DNA from: UBA3537 sp964219345
GTDB taxonomy: Bacteria; Bacteroidota; Bacteroidia; Flavobacteriales; Flavobacteriaceae
DNA: 59,796 bases
NCBI GenBank assembly: GCA_964219345.1
Contig: CAXPPN010000038.1
Span: 1 to 59,796, forward strand
Direction: 5' to 3'
The stretch's first letter is position 1, and each line of letters opens with the position of its first letter. Under the pieces are notes generated by a model, which was given only the letters and a program-made list of their open reading frames with translations, had not been told where the DNA came from and did no database searches. Position numbers and translations under genes: made by a program. Below are positions 27,292 to 36,523 of the stretch, piece after piece.

Positions 27292-27809
27292 TTTCTTTCA
27301 GCGTAAACGATATAAAATCTCTTTGTGAAATACCTTAAAAGAGGACGAATTCCTATTTTTTTTGTTGGATTTGTCCATTTTTCTCTAGAAATAATTGTCC
27401 ACCCCGCTTTTTCTAGCAACCAATCAAACTGCCAGTCTTCAAATTCATGAAAGTGGCGATCGCGCATATCAGTTTTGCTTTTGTAGGCTTTTGAAAACCA
27501 AAGTTTTAGTGGGACGCTTGCAATGAGTTTGTTAGCTTTTATTTCCTTTAAAACAACAAAAGGAGAAACGAGATGTTCAAAAATTTCAAAGGCTGTAACA
27601 ACATCTGCCTTACTGTTTTGAATAGATGAACAATCAAAATCAAGATCTTCACCATTTGTGTTTGTAACGGTATAACCGTTTGATTTTAATAAATCAGAAA
27701 GTGGGTTTTTAACACCCAAATCAAAAATTTCCTCGTTTTTGCTAATGTACTTTTTGACAAAGTTAAGAGTCAAATTATAGCGTCTTGTTGGAAAGTTGTA
27801 TTCGTACAT
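27288..27809 (-). CDS. Class I SAM-dependent methyltransferase, short
   Basis: The 173-residue protein shows Rossmann-like methyltransferase blocks: motif I area ISKNEEIFDLGVKNPLS, the acidic loop TNTNGEDLDFD, VVTAFEIFEHLVSPF (the Bioc/UbiE-like EHL motif) and KLIASVPLKLWF. The canonical glycine motif E/DxGxGxG is weak (DLGVKNP), so SAM binding should be checked. It overlaps the glycosyltransferase by 4 bp and follows the ketoacyl synthase homologue with no gap. Confidence 0.75.
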   Translation of the reverse strand: MYEYNFPTRRYNLTLNFVKKYISKNEEIFDLGVKNPLSDLLKSNGYTVTNTNGEDLDFDCSSIQNSKADVVTAFEIFEHLVSPFVVLKEIKANKLIASVPLKLWFSKAYKSKTDMRDRHFHEFEDWQFDWLLEKAGWTIISREKWTNPTKKIGIRPLLRYFTKRFYIVYAERK

Positions 27810-28868
27810 TTAATATTTATAAACAATAGCGTTGATGTGCATACCAGCACCTACGCTTGCAAATATAATAATATCGCCTTTATTGAGATTGTGATTATTA
27901 ACTTCTCCTTTTCGAATTAGGTCAAATAGTGTAGGAACTGTGGCTACAGAACTATTACCAAGTTTATGTATGGTCATGGGCATGATTCCTTCTGGTACAG
28001 GAGTTTTGTAAAGTCTGTAAAAGCGTTTTACAATGGCTTCATCCATTTTTTCGTTCGCTTGATGAATGAGTATTTTCTTAACATCTTTTATGGTATAACC
28101 ACTTTTATCGAGACAATTTTTTAGTGCCGCTGGCACATTATTCAGGGCAAATTCATAAATTTTTCTTCCATACATTTTGATATAACGTACGTCTTCGTCC
28201 TGCGTTTTGTCATTAGAGTTCCCAAAAAACAAATGATAGACTTCATCATGAGTGTATGATGCAGATTCGTGTGAAATAATTCCTCCTTCTTCTTCAGAAT
28301 CTTCAACTATTGTTGCTCCTGCACCATCGGCATAAATCATAGAGTCACGATCAAAAGGGTCGACAACTCTAGAAAGTGTTTCTGTTCCAATAATCAAACA
28401 GCGTTTTGCCATTCCAGCTTTGATGAATGCTTGTGCTTGAACAACACCTTCTACCCAACCCGGACATCCAAAAAGGATATCATAAGCTACACATTTTGGA
28501 CTTTTTATTTTTAAAAGATGTTTAATTCTTGCAGCTAAACATGGAAGAATATCACTTTGAATAGCACTGTGCTTAACATCACCAAAATTGTGAGCACAAA
28601 TAATATAATCTAATGTTTCAGGGTCAATTTTAGCATCGAATAGTGCTTTTTCTGCTGCAAAAGCTCCTAAATCTGAAGCGGTAAGGTTTTCATTGGCATA
28701 ACGCCTTTCAGAAATACCAGTAATAGCTTTAAACTTTTCAACAACGACATCAGTTGGTGTGTCAATTGCTTCGCCTTCAATAGTATAGAATTCACGATCT
28801 TGAAAATCGTTGTTTTTTTGGATTAATTCAGGAATATAACTACCTGTCCCCGTAATTCGAATACTCAT
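27810..28868 (-). CDS. 3-oxoacyl-ACP synthase III family protein (divergent FabH-like)
   Basis: The 352-residue thiolase-fold enzyme is longer than housekeeping FabH (about 320) and diverges at the active-site Cys loop, ILFGCPGWVEG (C135) rather than the usual ACSGF. The catalytic His (H269 in LIHQANEKMDE) and Asn (N305 in KLGNSSVATVP) are in place, so a Cys-His-Asn triad is intact and the enzyme is probably active. It likely condenses an acyl group in a specialised lipid or polyketide pathway, not primary fatty-acid initiation. It lies 13 bases after gcvP. Confidence 0.85.
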   Translation of the reverse strand: MSIRITGTGSYIPELIQKNNDFQDREFYTIEGEAIDTPTDVVVEKFKAITGISERRYANENLTASDLGAFAAEKALFDAKIDPETLDYIICAHNFGDVKHSAIQSDILPCLAARIKHLLKIKSPKCVAYDILFGCPGWVEGVVQAQAFIKAGMAKRCLIIGTETLSRVVDPFDRDSMIYADGAGATIVEDSEEEGGIISHESASYTHDEVYHLFFGNSNDKTQDEDVRYIKMYGRKIYEFALNNVPAALKNCLDKSGYTIKDVKKILIHQANEKMDEAIVKRFYRLYKTPVPEGIMPMTIHKLGNSSVATVPTLFDLIRKGEVNNHNLNKGDIIIFASVGAGMHINAIVYKY

Positions 28869-28881
28869 TTTTTTGTTTTAG

Positions 28882-31731
28882 TTATACTTCGGCGTATTCA
28901 TCAATTGGGGCACATGTACAGATTAAATTTCGATCTCCATAGGCATCATCTACACGACGTACAGATGGCCAAAATTTATCTTCTTTAATGTATGATAGTG
29001 GAAAAGCGGCTGTAGCTCTACTGTATGGATAATCCCATTGATCGTGACACACCATTTCTTGAGTATGTGGAGCATTTTTTAGAGGGTTATTGGTGTCAGA
29101 TTTGCTTGCCTCTTCAATTTCTTGTCGAATAGAAATCATAGCATCACAAAAATGATCCATTTCTACTTTACTTTCGCTTTCAGTAGGTTCAATCATCATT
29201 GTACCAGCAACTGGAAATGAAACTGTAGGCGCATGAAATCCATAATCCATCAATCGTTTTGCAATATCTGTAACTTCAATACCATTTGTTTTGAATGCTC
29301 TACAATCAATAATCATTTCGTGTGCTGCTCGACCTTGTTCGCCAGTATAGAGTGTTTGATAATGTCCTTCAAGACGCTCCTTGATGTAATTTGCATTTAA
29401 TATAGCGACTTTGGTGGCTTGCGTTAGACCCTCAGCACCAAGCATTTTGATGTATCCATATGATATTAAACACGCAAGTGCCGATCCAAAAGGTGCTCCA
29501 GAAATTGATGTAATGGATTGAGTTCCGCCTGTTTCAGCTATTGGATTTCCAGGAAGAAAAGGAGTGAGTTGTTCGGCAACACAAATTGGCCCAACACCAG
29601 GTCCGCCACCACCATGTGGGATAGCAAAAGTTTTATGCAAATTGAGGTGACAAACGTCAGCACCAATTTTCCCTGGATTTGTAAGTCCAACTTGAGCATT
29701 CATGTTAGCACCGTCCATATATACCTGCCCACCATTGTCATGAATGATTTGTGTAATTTCTTTTATTTCAGACTCGTATACGCCATGTGTAGAGGGGTAG
29801 GTCACCATTAGCGCTGCAAGATTTTCTTTATGTGTTGTTGCTTTTTCGCGTAAATCCTCGACGTCTATATTTCCATTATCAGATGATTTTGTAACAATGA
29901 CTTTCATGCCGGCCATTACAGCACTTGCAGGGTTTGTTCCGTGTGCAGATGATGGAATAATACAGATATTTCTGTGATGATCTCCTCGAGATTCATGATA
30001 GGCTCTAATGGTCATTAGTCCTGCAAATTCGCCTTGAGCACCAGAATTTGGCTGCAAAGATGTACCAGAAAACCCAGTGATTTCATTAAGTTGTTTTTCT
30101 AAAGCAGATAAAACTTCTGTATAGCCTTCCACTTGATTTGCAGGAGCAAAAGGATGAATATTGCCCCAATTCGACCAACTTAAAGGCAACATTTCTACGG
30201 CTGCATTCAGTTTCATTGTACATGATCCTAGTGGAATCATAGAGAAGTTTAGCGCCAAATCTTTACGTTCCAGACGCTTTATATAACGCATCAATTCAGT
30301 TTCTGAATGGTATGAATTAAAAACAGAATTTGTTAGAAATTCTGATGTTCTAACATGATTATTAGGCAATCTATTTTCTGTTGATGCTTCTTCAATTGTA
30401 AGTGTTGTATTTAATGCTTCAGAAATAACAAGAAGAATAGCTTCAATATCTTTTTTTGTAGTCGTCTCATTGACAGAAATTGAAATGGTTTTGGCATTGG
30501 GATAAAAGAAATTTATCTCATGCTTTAATGCTATTTCTTGAATTTTTTTTGCATCCTCAACTTCAACTTGTATCGTGTCAAAAAATGATGAATGCCTTAA
30601 TTTTAAATCTGAATTTGTTAATGAATTGGCTAAAAGAACAGTATTTTTATGAACTTTATTTGCAATATATTTTAAGCCTTTTGGACCATGGTATACAGCA
30701 TACATTCCTGCCATGACTGCCAATAAAACTTGTGCGGTACATATGTTGGAGGTTGCACGATCTCTTTTGATGTGCTGCTCTCTAGTTTGTAGTGCCATTC
30801 TAAGAGCACGCTCACCATTCATATCTTTTGTAACCCCAATGATACGTCCTGGAATATGACGTTTGTAGGCTTCCTTTGTAGCAAAATAAGCAGCATGAGG
30901 ACCACCATACCCCATTGGAATACCAAATCGCTGAGTTGTTCCAACAACAACATCTGCACCTAGGTGACCAGGTGCTTCAAGAACAACTAAACTTAGGATA
31001 TCTGCCGCAACGGCAACTTTAATTGAGTTTGAATTGGCTTTTGAAATAAATGATTTTAAATCAATTAATTTACCTGATGCTCCAGGATATTGCACAAGCG
31101 CTCCAAAATAGTCTGAACCAAAATTAAATTCATCTGGGTTTCCAACCACAAGTTCAATTCCAATAGGGATAGCTCGTGTTTTTAGTACATCAAGTGTTTG
31201 GGGGAAAATATCTTCTGCAACAAAAAATTTAACCACACCAGCTTTTACATCAGCACGTTCTCTTACGGCAAACAAAAGCGCCATGGCCTCAGCCGCAGAA
31301 GTGCTTTCGTCAAGTAAAGATGCATTGGCTAGTTCCATCCCAGTTAAATCCGTTACCATCGTTTGAAAGTTTAACAATGCTTCAAGTCGTCCTTGAGCAA
31401 TTTCTGCTTGGTAGGGGGTGTAAGCGGTATACCAACCAGGATTTTCTAAAATATTTCTTTGGATAACGGCAGGTAAATTGGATGGATTATACCCCATTCC
31501 AATGTAAGATTTAAAAACTTTATTTCTAGAGCCAAGTGCATGAATATGTTCCAAAAATTCTTGTTCGCTTAGAGGTAAATCTAAATTTAAATCAGTTTGT
31601 AATCTAATGTTGTTAGGAACAGTTTGATCAATTAATTCATCAATTGAGTCTACTCCAATTACATCTAACATTTCTTTTAAATGATCTGAGTTTGGACCAA
31701 TATGTCTTTGCGAAAAAATATCTGGGTTCAT
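28882..31731 (-). CDS. gcvP: Glycine dehydrogenase (decarboxylating), glycine cleavage P protein
   Basis: The 949-residue PLP enzyme decarboxylates glycine and passes the aminomethyl group to GcvH lipoate. It is the single-chain form that joins the two half-domains separate in some bacteria. The N-terminal half has RHIGP and MGYGGPHAAYFA. The C-terminal half carries the PLP lysine motif HLNLHKTFAIPHGGGGPG (near residue 700) and GTNPASAVMAG. It starts at ATG 31731 with a -7 box 26 bases upstream. The three lipid-related genes continue directly behind it. Confidence 0.97.
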   Translation of the reverse strand: MNPDIFSQRHIGPNSDHLKEMLDVIGVDSIDELIDQTVPNNIRLQTDLNLDLPLSEQEFLEHIHALGSRNKVFKSYIGMGYNPSNLPAVIQRNILENPGWYTAYTPYQAEIAQGRLEALLNFQTMVTDLTGMELANASLLDESTSAAEAMALLFAVRERADVKAGVVKFFVAEDIFPQTLDVLKTRAIPIGIELVVGNPDEFNFGSDYFGALVQYPGASGKLIDLKSFISKANSNSIKVAVAADILSLVVLEAPGHLGADVVVGTTQRFGIPMGYGGPHAAYFATKEAYKRHIPGRIIGVTKDMNGERALRMALQTREQHIKRDRATSNICTAQVLLAVMAGMYAVYHGPKGLKYIANKVHKNTVLLANSLTNSDLKLRHSSFFDTIQVEVEDAKKIQEIALKHEINFFYPNAKTISISVNETTTKKDIEAILLVISEALNTTLTIEEASTENRLPNNHVRTSEFLTNSVFNSYHSETELMRYIKRLERKDLALNFSMIPLGSCTMKLNAAVEMLPLSWSNWGNIHPFAPANQVEGYTEVLSALEKQLNEITGFSGTSLQPNSGAQGEFAGLMTIRAYHESRGDHHRNICIIPSSAHGTNPASAVMAGMKVIVTKSSDNGNIDVEDLREKATTHKENLAALMVTYPSTHGVYESEIKEITQIIHDNGGQVYMDGANMNAQVGLTNPGKIGADVCHLNLHKTFAIPHGGGGPGVGPICVAEQLTPFLPGNPIAETGGTQSITSISGAPFGSALACLISYGYIKMLGAEGLTQATKVAILNANYIKERLEGHYQTLYTGEQGRAAHEMIIDCRAFKTNGIEVTDIAKRLMDYGFHAPTVSFPVAGTMMIEPTESESKVEMDHFCDAMISIRQEIEEASKSDTNNPLKNAPHTQEMVCHDQWDYPYSRATAAFPLSYIKEDKFWPSVRRVDDAYGDRNLICTCAPIDEYAEV

Positions 31732-31756
31732 ATTTTTATGATGATTAAGTAAAAAA

Positions 31757-31764
31757 CAAAATTA
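31757..31764 (-). promoter_or_regulatory. Putative gcvP promoter -7 box
   Basis: On the reverse strand TAATTTTG fits TAnnTTTG exactly, with a predicted leader of about 20 nt. A clear -33 TTG is not visible. It would drive gcvP and the FabH-like, methyltransferase and glycosyltransferase genes. Confidence 0.4.
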
Positions 31765-31838
31765 CGGCTTTTTTCATGCTTTTTTTTGTTTATAAATTAA
31801 AGTTTTTAACCGATTTTTAAGCTTATCAACAGTTTGGT

Positions 31839-31846
31839 TATTTTTG
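31839..31846 (+). promoter_or_regulatory. -7 box at the start of the UbiA-like gene
   Basis: TATTTTTG is a perfect -7 element whose predicted transcription start falls at about 31851-31853, on or inside the GTG start codon. Either the mRNA is leaderless or translation starts farther in. No -33 TTG is seen. Confidence 0.4.
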
Positions 31847-31850
31847 CACT

Positions 31851-32690
31851 GTGGGTTTTTTAAAACGAATTTTTAAATTTTATATCAATAGTAGCTTGCA
31901 TGTGGCCTGTTCCGTGTTAGCGCTTAGTTATTTAACTATTTTAAAAACAAATTTTTCTGTTGATTTTTTCTTTTTGTTTGCTCTTTTTTTTGCTACTGTT
32001 TTTGGGTATAATTTTGTTAAGTATTTTGGCTTGGCCAAATTTCATTATAGATCGCTAACAACAAAACTTAAAGAGATTCAAGTACTAAGTATATTGTGTG
32101 TTTTTGGATTTACAATTTGTTTTTTTCAGTTAAAATCAAATGTACAATGGAGTCTACTTTTTTTAGGAATAATTACATTTTTTTATGGCACGCCATTAAA
32201 GTGGTTTTCTAACAATAGTCTTAGAAAAATTAGTGGTCTTAAAATATATATTATCGCCTTTGTTTGGGCAATTACAACTGCATTATTACCACAGTTACAA
32301 GTTGGTTTGGAGGTTTTTGAACTTAATTATACATGGGGAATAGAACGCTTTGTTTTTATTTTTGTCCTCATGTTACCTTTCGAAATTAGAGACATGAATT
32401 TTGATGATTTAAAGCTCTCTACAATTCCACAAAAAATAGGACTACTCAACACCAAAACGTTGGCTTATTTAGGGATATTAGTATTAGTTTTCTTTTTATT
32501 TTTTAATAATACAAGTAGAGCAGAAATTATATCAACATCAATTATGTTGATGATGCTATGCGTTTTCATCGCTAAAAGCCGCCCTCAAAACTCATATTAT
32601 TACACTGCATTTTGGGTTGAAGCTTTACCTATTTTCTGGTGGTTGATATCAATTAGTTTAGAAATTCTAAACGAGTCCAGCACGCTCTAA
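31851..32690 (+). CDS. UbiA-like membrane protein lacking the first Asp motif
   Basis: The 279-residue protein is almost wholly hydrophobic with about eight membrane helices. The pattern near residues 178-197, EIRDMNFDDLK followed by STIPQKIG, matches the second Asp-rich motif of UbiA prenyltransferases. The first motif (NDxxDxxxD) is replaced near residue 54 by YNFVKYFG, with the Asn kept and the Asp residues gone. Prenyl transfer is therefore doubtful. The GTG start at 31851 is favoured by the frame, but a downstream start is possible. The 3' end overlaps the convergent M3 peptidase gene by 24 bp. Confidence 0.7.
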   Translation: MGFLKRIFKFYINSSLHVACSVLALSYLTILKTNFSVDFFFLFALFFATVFGYNFVKYFGLAKFHYRSLTTKLKEIQVLSILCVFGFTICFFQLKSNVQWSLLFLGIITFFYGTPLKWFSNNSLRKISGLKIYIIAFVWAITTALLPQLQVGLEVFELNYTWGIERFVFIFVLMLPFEIRDMNFDDLKLSTIPQKIGLLNTKTLAYLGILVLVFFLFFNNTSRAEIISTSIMLMMLCVFIAKSRPQNSYYYTAFWVEALPIFWWLISISLEILNESSTL

Positions 32691-34694
32691 AAGGGCTTTG
32701 TTGCTGGCATCTTTTCCTCTAAATTTTTTGTATAAAAAAAAAGGGTTCTCTGTTCCACCTTGACTCAAAATATAATGTTTTAAACTGTTGGCAATTTTAG
32801 TATCAAAAATATGTTTAGTTTTAAAGTAGGCAAATGCATCAGCATCCAAAACTTCGGCCCATTTGTAGCTGTAATACCCCGAAGAATAACCACCCTGAAA
32901 AATATGAGCAAAAGCTGTAGACATACAATTTTCTTCAACATCTGGATACAGTTGTGTTGACGAAAACACCTCTTTTTCATGTGCTTTTACACATTTTATT
33001 TTAGTAGGGTTTTTCCCGTGCCAACTCATATCCAAAAGTCCAAAACTAAGTTGACGAAGTGTTTGCATTCCTTGCTGAAATTTTCCAACGGCTTTAATTT
33101 TATCAATCCATTCCATTGGAATCAATTCTCCAGTTTGATAATGCTTTGCAAACAAGCTCAAGGCTTCTTTTTCGTAGCACCAATTTTCCATCAATTGGCT
33201 TGGAAGTTCCACAAAATCCCAAGCTACACTTGTTCCTGACAGACTAGGGTAGGTGGTGTTGGCCAACATCCCATGAAGTGCATGTCCAAATTCATGAAAT
33301 AGTGTTGTAACTTCATTAAAAGTAAGTAAAGAAGGTATTGTTTTTGTGGGTTTTGTAAAGTTGCAAACAATAGAAACATGTGGTCTTTCATTTGTGCCAT
33401 TCAGAATATACTGAGGTTTAAAAGATGTCATCCAAGCACCGCTCCTTTTTCCTTGTCTTGGGAAAAAATCGGCATAAAAAATAGCTACAAAATTTGAATC
33501 ATTATCAAGAACTTTGAAGGTCATCACATCCTCATGATAAGTATCAATGTCCTCTAATTTTTTGAACTCCAGTCCAAATAGTTTTTTGGCAATTAGAAAA
33601 GCACCTTCAATTACATTTTCTAATTTAAAATAAGGTTTCAGCTGTGCGTCTTCAATATCAAAAAGCTTCTTTTTTAGCTGCTCAGAATAATATGCACCGT
33701 CCCATTTTTGAAGTTCTTCAATACCATCATTTTTGTAAGCAAAAGCACACAAAGTTTCAAATTCTTTTTTGGCAAAAGGTGTTGCTTTTTCAAGCAAATC
33801 ATTTAAAAAATGAATGACCTTTTCGGGTGTTTTGGCCATACGTTCTTCCAAAACATAATGGGCATGGGTTTTATACCCTAAAAGCGCTGCACGTTGTTGG
33901 CGAAGATTAGCAATATTCAAAACAATGCTTTGGTTATCAAGCTCATCGTTCTGAAATCCTTTTTTCCCAAATGCACAAGAAAGTTTTTCGCGTAGTTTAC
34001 GGTTTTTGGCATAGGTCATAAAGGGGATATAGCTTGGATAATCTAAACTTATAATCCAGCCTTTTTTTTGTTTTTTTTCGGCCAGTAATTTTGCAGCTTC
34101 TTTTTCATCTTCTGGTAGTCCATCTAAGTCTGATTCCTCTGTTATATGAAGTTCATATCGATTCGTTTCAGCTAGCAGATGTTCGCCAAAAGTTAGTTTT
34201 AAACCACTCAAGGATTTATCAATTTCTCTTAACTTTTCTTTTTCATCTGAATTGAGTAAAGCGCCATTTCTTGAAAAGCTTTTATATTTTTTTTCTAAAA
34301 GTTGCTGTTGCTCAGAGGTTAATTTTAAACTGTTTTTTTGTTCAAAAACAGTTTTTATTCTTTTAAAAAGCACTTCATTTAGAGCAATATCATTTGAGAA
34401 TTCCGATAGGAGCGGAGAAACTTTTTGAGCAATTTTTTGAATTTCTTCGTTAGTTTCTGCAGCATTAAGATTAAAAAATAAACTTGAAATCCGTTCTAAT
34501 TCTAGCCCAGAAAATTCTAAAGTTTCAATTGTATTTTCGAATGTTGGCGGATCATTATTTTCACAAATAGAGGTTATGATTGCTTTAGCTTTTTTAATAG
34601 CGGTTTTGAAAGCAGGCAAAAAATCAGTTGTATTTATTTTTGAAAAAGGCGCAGTTCCATATGGGGTTTCAAAACGCTTGTTCAGAATGTTCAT
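32667..34694 (-). CDS. M3 family zinc metallopeptidase (Dcp/OpdA type)
   Basis: The 675-residue enzyme has the thermolysin-like HEFGHALHGML motif (HExxH variant HEFGH) with downstream Glu in the WDFVELPSQLMENW block, both diagnostic of M3 peptidyl-dipeptidases and oligopeptidases. The first 250 residues form the usual helical prolysin-like cap. No signal peptide is seen, so it probably trims peptides in the cytosol. The HALHGML sequence favours the Dcp branch. It ends the purK-purE-peptidase run, 19 bases after purE. Confidence 0.93.
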   Translation of the reverse strand: MNILNKRFETPYGTAPFSKINTTDFLPAFKTAIKKAKAIITSICENNDPPTFENTIETLEFSGLELERISSLFFNLNAAETNEEIQKIAQKVSPLLSEFSNDIALNEVLFKRIKTVFEQKNSLKLTSEQQQLLEKKYKSFSRNGALLNSDEKEKLREIDKSLSGLKLTFGEHLLAETNRYELHITEESDLDGLPEDEKEAAKLLAEKKQKKGWIISLDYPSYIPFMTYAKNRKLREKLSCAFGKKGFQNDELDNQSIVLNIANLRQQRAALLGYKTHAHYVLEERMAKTPEKVIHFLNDLLEKATPFAKKEFETLCAFAYKNDGIEELQKWDGAYYSEQLKKKLFDIEDAQLKPYFKLENVIEGAFLIAKKLFGLEFKKLEDIDTYHEDVMTFKVLDNDSNFVAIFYADFFPRQGKRSGAWMTSFKPQYILNGTNERPHVSIVCNFTKPTKTIPSLLTFNEVTTLFHEFGHALHGMLANTTYPSLSGTSVAWDFVELPSQLMENWCYEKEALSLFAKHYQTGELIPMEWIDKIKAVGKFQQGMQTLRQLSFGLLDMSWHGKNPTKIKCVKAHEKEVFSSTQLYPDVEENCMSTAFAHIFQGGYSSGYYSYKWAEVLDADAFAYFKTKHIFDTKIANSLKHYILSQGGTENPFFLYKKFRGKDASNKALLERAGLV

Positions 34695-34713
34695 GAGAAA
34701 CGGATCTTCTGAG

Positions 34714-35199
34714 TTAGGAGTTTAAATTTTTTGAAGCTTTTTCAACCTTAACTTTTAGTCCTTGTTTGTAAACTTGAATTTTGTCAAGGACACATTTGTC
34801 TGAAGCTCCTATAATTTGTGCGGCTAAAATCCCTGCATTTTTTGCTCCATTTAGTGCTACAGTAGCTACTGGAACGCCTCCAGGCATTTGTAAAATTGAG
34901 AGCACAGAATCCCAACCATCAATTGAGTTACTAGACTTTACAGGAACACCAATCACAGGAAGTGGGCTTATGGCTGCAATCATGCCAGGAAGGTGTGCAG
35001 CACCACCAGCACCTGCAATTATCACTTTTAGTCCTCTTTGATGTGCGGTTGATCCATATTCCATTAATTTCTCTGGTGTGCGGTGTGCAGAAACAATATC
35101 GACTTCAATATCAATATCAAAATTTTTAAGTATTTCTACTGCTTCTTTCATGACAGGCATGTCGCTGTCGCTTCCCATAATGATTCCTACTTGTGCCAT
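34714..35199 (-). CDS. purE: N5-carboxyaminoimidazole ribonucleotide mutase
   Basis: PurE rearranges N5-CAIR to CAIR in de novo purine synthesis. The 161-residue class I protein has GSDSDMPVMKEA, SAHRTPEKLMEYG and AGGAAHLPGMIAA, all of the substrate-binding loops. It pairs with PurK, one base upstream in the same operon, the ATP-dependent bacterial route. Confidence 0.97.
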   Translation of the reverse strand: MAQVGIIMGSDSDMPVMKEAVEILKNFDIDIEVDIVSAHRTPEKLMEYGSTAHQRGLKVIIAGAGGAAHLPGMIAAISPLPVIGVPVKSSNSIDGWDSVLSILQMPGGVPVATVALNGAKNAGILAAQIIGASDKCVLDKIQVYKQGLKVKVEKASKNLNS

Positions 35200-35200
35200 A

Positions 35201-36355
35201 TTATTTGCTTATTACTTTGATGGTTTCTTTGACTTGTTGTGCAATTGCTCGAGCCTCATTTATTTCGGGGTGAACAATGGTTACATGCCCCATTTTTCTA
35301 AAAGGGCGAGTTTCTTTTTTACCATAAATGTGTGGGGTAACACCATTTAATTTTAAAATCTTTTCTATGTTTTCATAAACTACAGCACCTTGATAGTCTT
35401 CGGCACCAACAAGATTGACCATAACGCCACTCACCTTGTTTTTTGTTTCGCCTAGGGGTAAATTTAAAACTGCACGAAGATGTTGTTCAAACTGCGACGT
35501 GTAGCTAGCTTCAATAGTCTGATGTCCAGAATTATGTGGTCTTGGAGCCACTTCATTGATCAGGATTTCATCATTTTCTGTAAGAAATAATTCTACAGCT
35601 AAAAGCCCCACATGATGAAACGCTGCAGCAGTTTTTAGGGCAACAAGTTCGGCTTTTTTTGTAATATTTTCTGAAATTCGTGCAGGGCATAATACATATT
35701 CCACCTGATTAGCTTCAGGGTGAAATTCCATTTCCACAACGGGGTAGGCCTTGACCTCTCCATCTGGTGTTCTTGCCACCGTTACTGCAAGTTCTTTTTT
35801 GAAAGGCACTAAAGTTTCAGCAATGCATTCTACGTTTGGAAGTTCATCTAAATCTGTAATAGTACGAACAATCTTTACACCCTTTCCATCATAGCCAAAT
35901 TGTGCACTTTTCCAAACAAAAGGCAAGGGTTGTACGTTGTGCTCTACAGCTCTTTTGAGTTCGTCTATGTATGCATATCTTCTAAAGTCTGCGGTAGGTA
36001 AATTGTGATCTACATAAAAAAGTTTTTGTTTTGCTTTGTTTTGAATTGTGGCCAAAGTTTCAGCTGATGGATAAACCTTTATACCTTCTTTTTCAAGGGC
36101 ATCAAGGGCATCTACATTTACGTTTTCAATTTCAATAGTAAGGGTATCTACTTTTTTTCCAAATTCAAAAACAGTATCGAAATCCATAAGATCTCCAACA
36201 AAAAATTCGTTGCAAGCTAATTTACAAGGTGCATCAGGATTTGGGTCTAAAACACATGTGTATATATCAAATTTTCTAGTGTTGTAGAGGAGCATTTTCC
36301 CAAGTTGTCCACCGCCTAAAATACCGACTTTATATTGAGAAGAGAAAACATGCAT
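35201..36355 (-). CDS. purK: 5-(carboxyamino)imidazole ribonucleotide synthase
   Basis: PurK makes N5-CAIR from AIR, bicarbonate and ATP. The 384-residue ATP-grasp enzyme opens with VGILGGGQLGKML. The grasp region shows PFVWKSAQFGYDGKGVKIV, the metal-binding LAVTVARTPDGEVKAYPVVE segment, and the EVAPRPHNSGHQTIEAS signature. It is the promoter-proximal gene of purK-purE-M3 peptidase. Confidence 0.97.
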   Translation of the reverse strand: MHVFSSQYKVGILGGGQLGKMLLYNTRKFDIYTCVLDPNPDAPCKLACNEFFVGDLMDFDTVFEFGKKVDTLTIEIENVNVDALDALEKEGIKVYPSAETLATIQNKAKQKLFYVDHNLPTADFRRYAYIDELKRAVEHNVQPLPFVWKSAQFGYDGKGVKIVRTITDLDELPNVECIAETLVPFKKELAVTVARTPDGEVKAYPVVEMEFHPEANQVEYVLCPARISENITKKAELVALKTAAAFHHVGLLAVELFLTENDEILINEVAPRPHNSGHQTIEASYTSQFEQHLRAVLNLPLGETKNKVSGVMVNLVGAEDYQGAVVYENIEKILKLNGVTPHIYGKKETRPFRKMGHVTIVHPEINEARAIAQQVKETIKVISK

Positions 36356-36388
36356 ATTTGTTAAATTGCTAAAGTTTTAATTCTACCA

Positions 36389-36422
36389 CAAAAATACACT
36401 TTAAAATGGAATCTTACATCAA
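36389..36422 (-). promoter_or_regulatory. Promoter of the purK-purE operon
   Basis: On the reverse strand TTG (36422-36420, preceded by more T) and TATTTTTG (36396-36389) are spaced by 23 bases, the long end of the range; the -7 box is a perfect match. The start near 36383 gives a leader of about 28 nt. Confidence 0.5.
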
Positions 36423-36449
36423 AAACCCTTTTTAACCTTTGTAATTAAT

Positions 36450-36457
36450 TATCTTTG
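36450..36457 (+). promoter_or_regulatory. Putative adk-obgE promoter -7 box
   Basis: TATCTTTG matches TAnnTTTG exactly; the predicted start near 36463 gives a leader of about 60 nt. The upstream -33 element is not evident. It shares the 168-base divergent gap with the purK promoter. Confidence 0.4.
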
Positions 36458-36523
36458 TGGCCAAATATGAATTAAATTTTAGAGATTTTTCTTTAAATAT
36501 TACAACAACCGTTAAACAATAGC

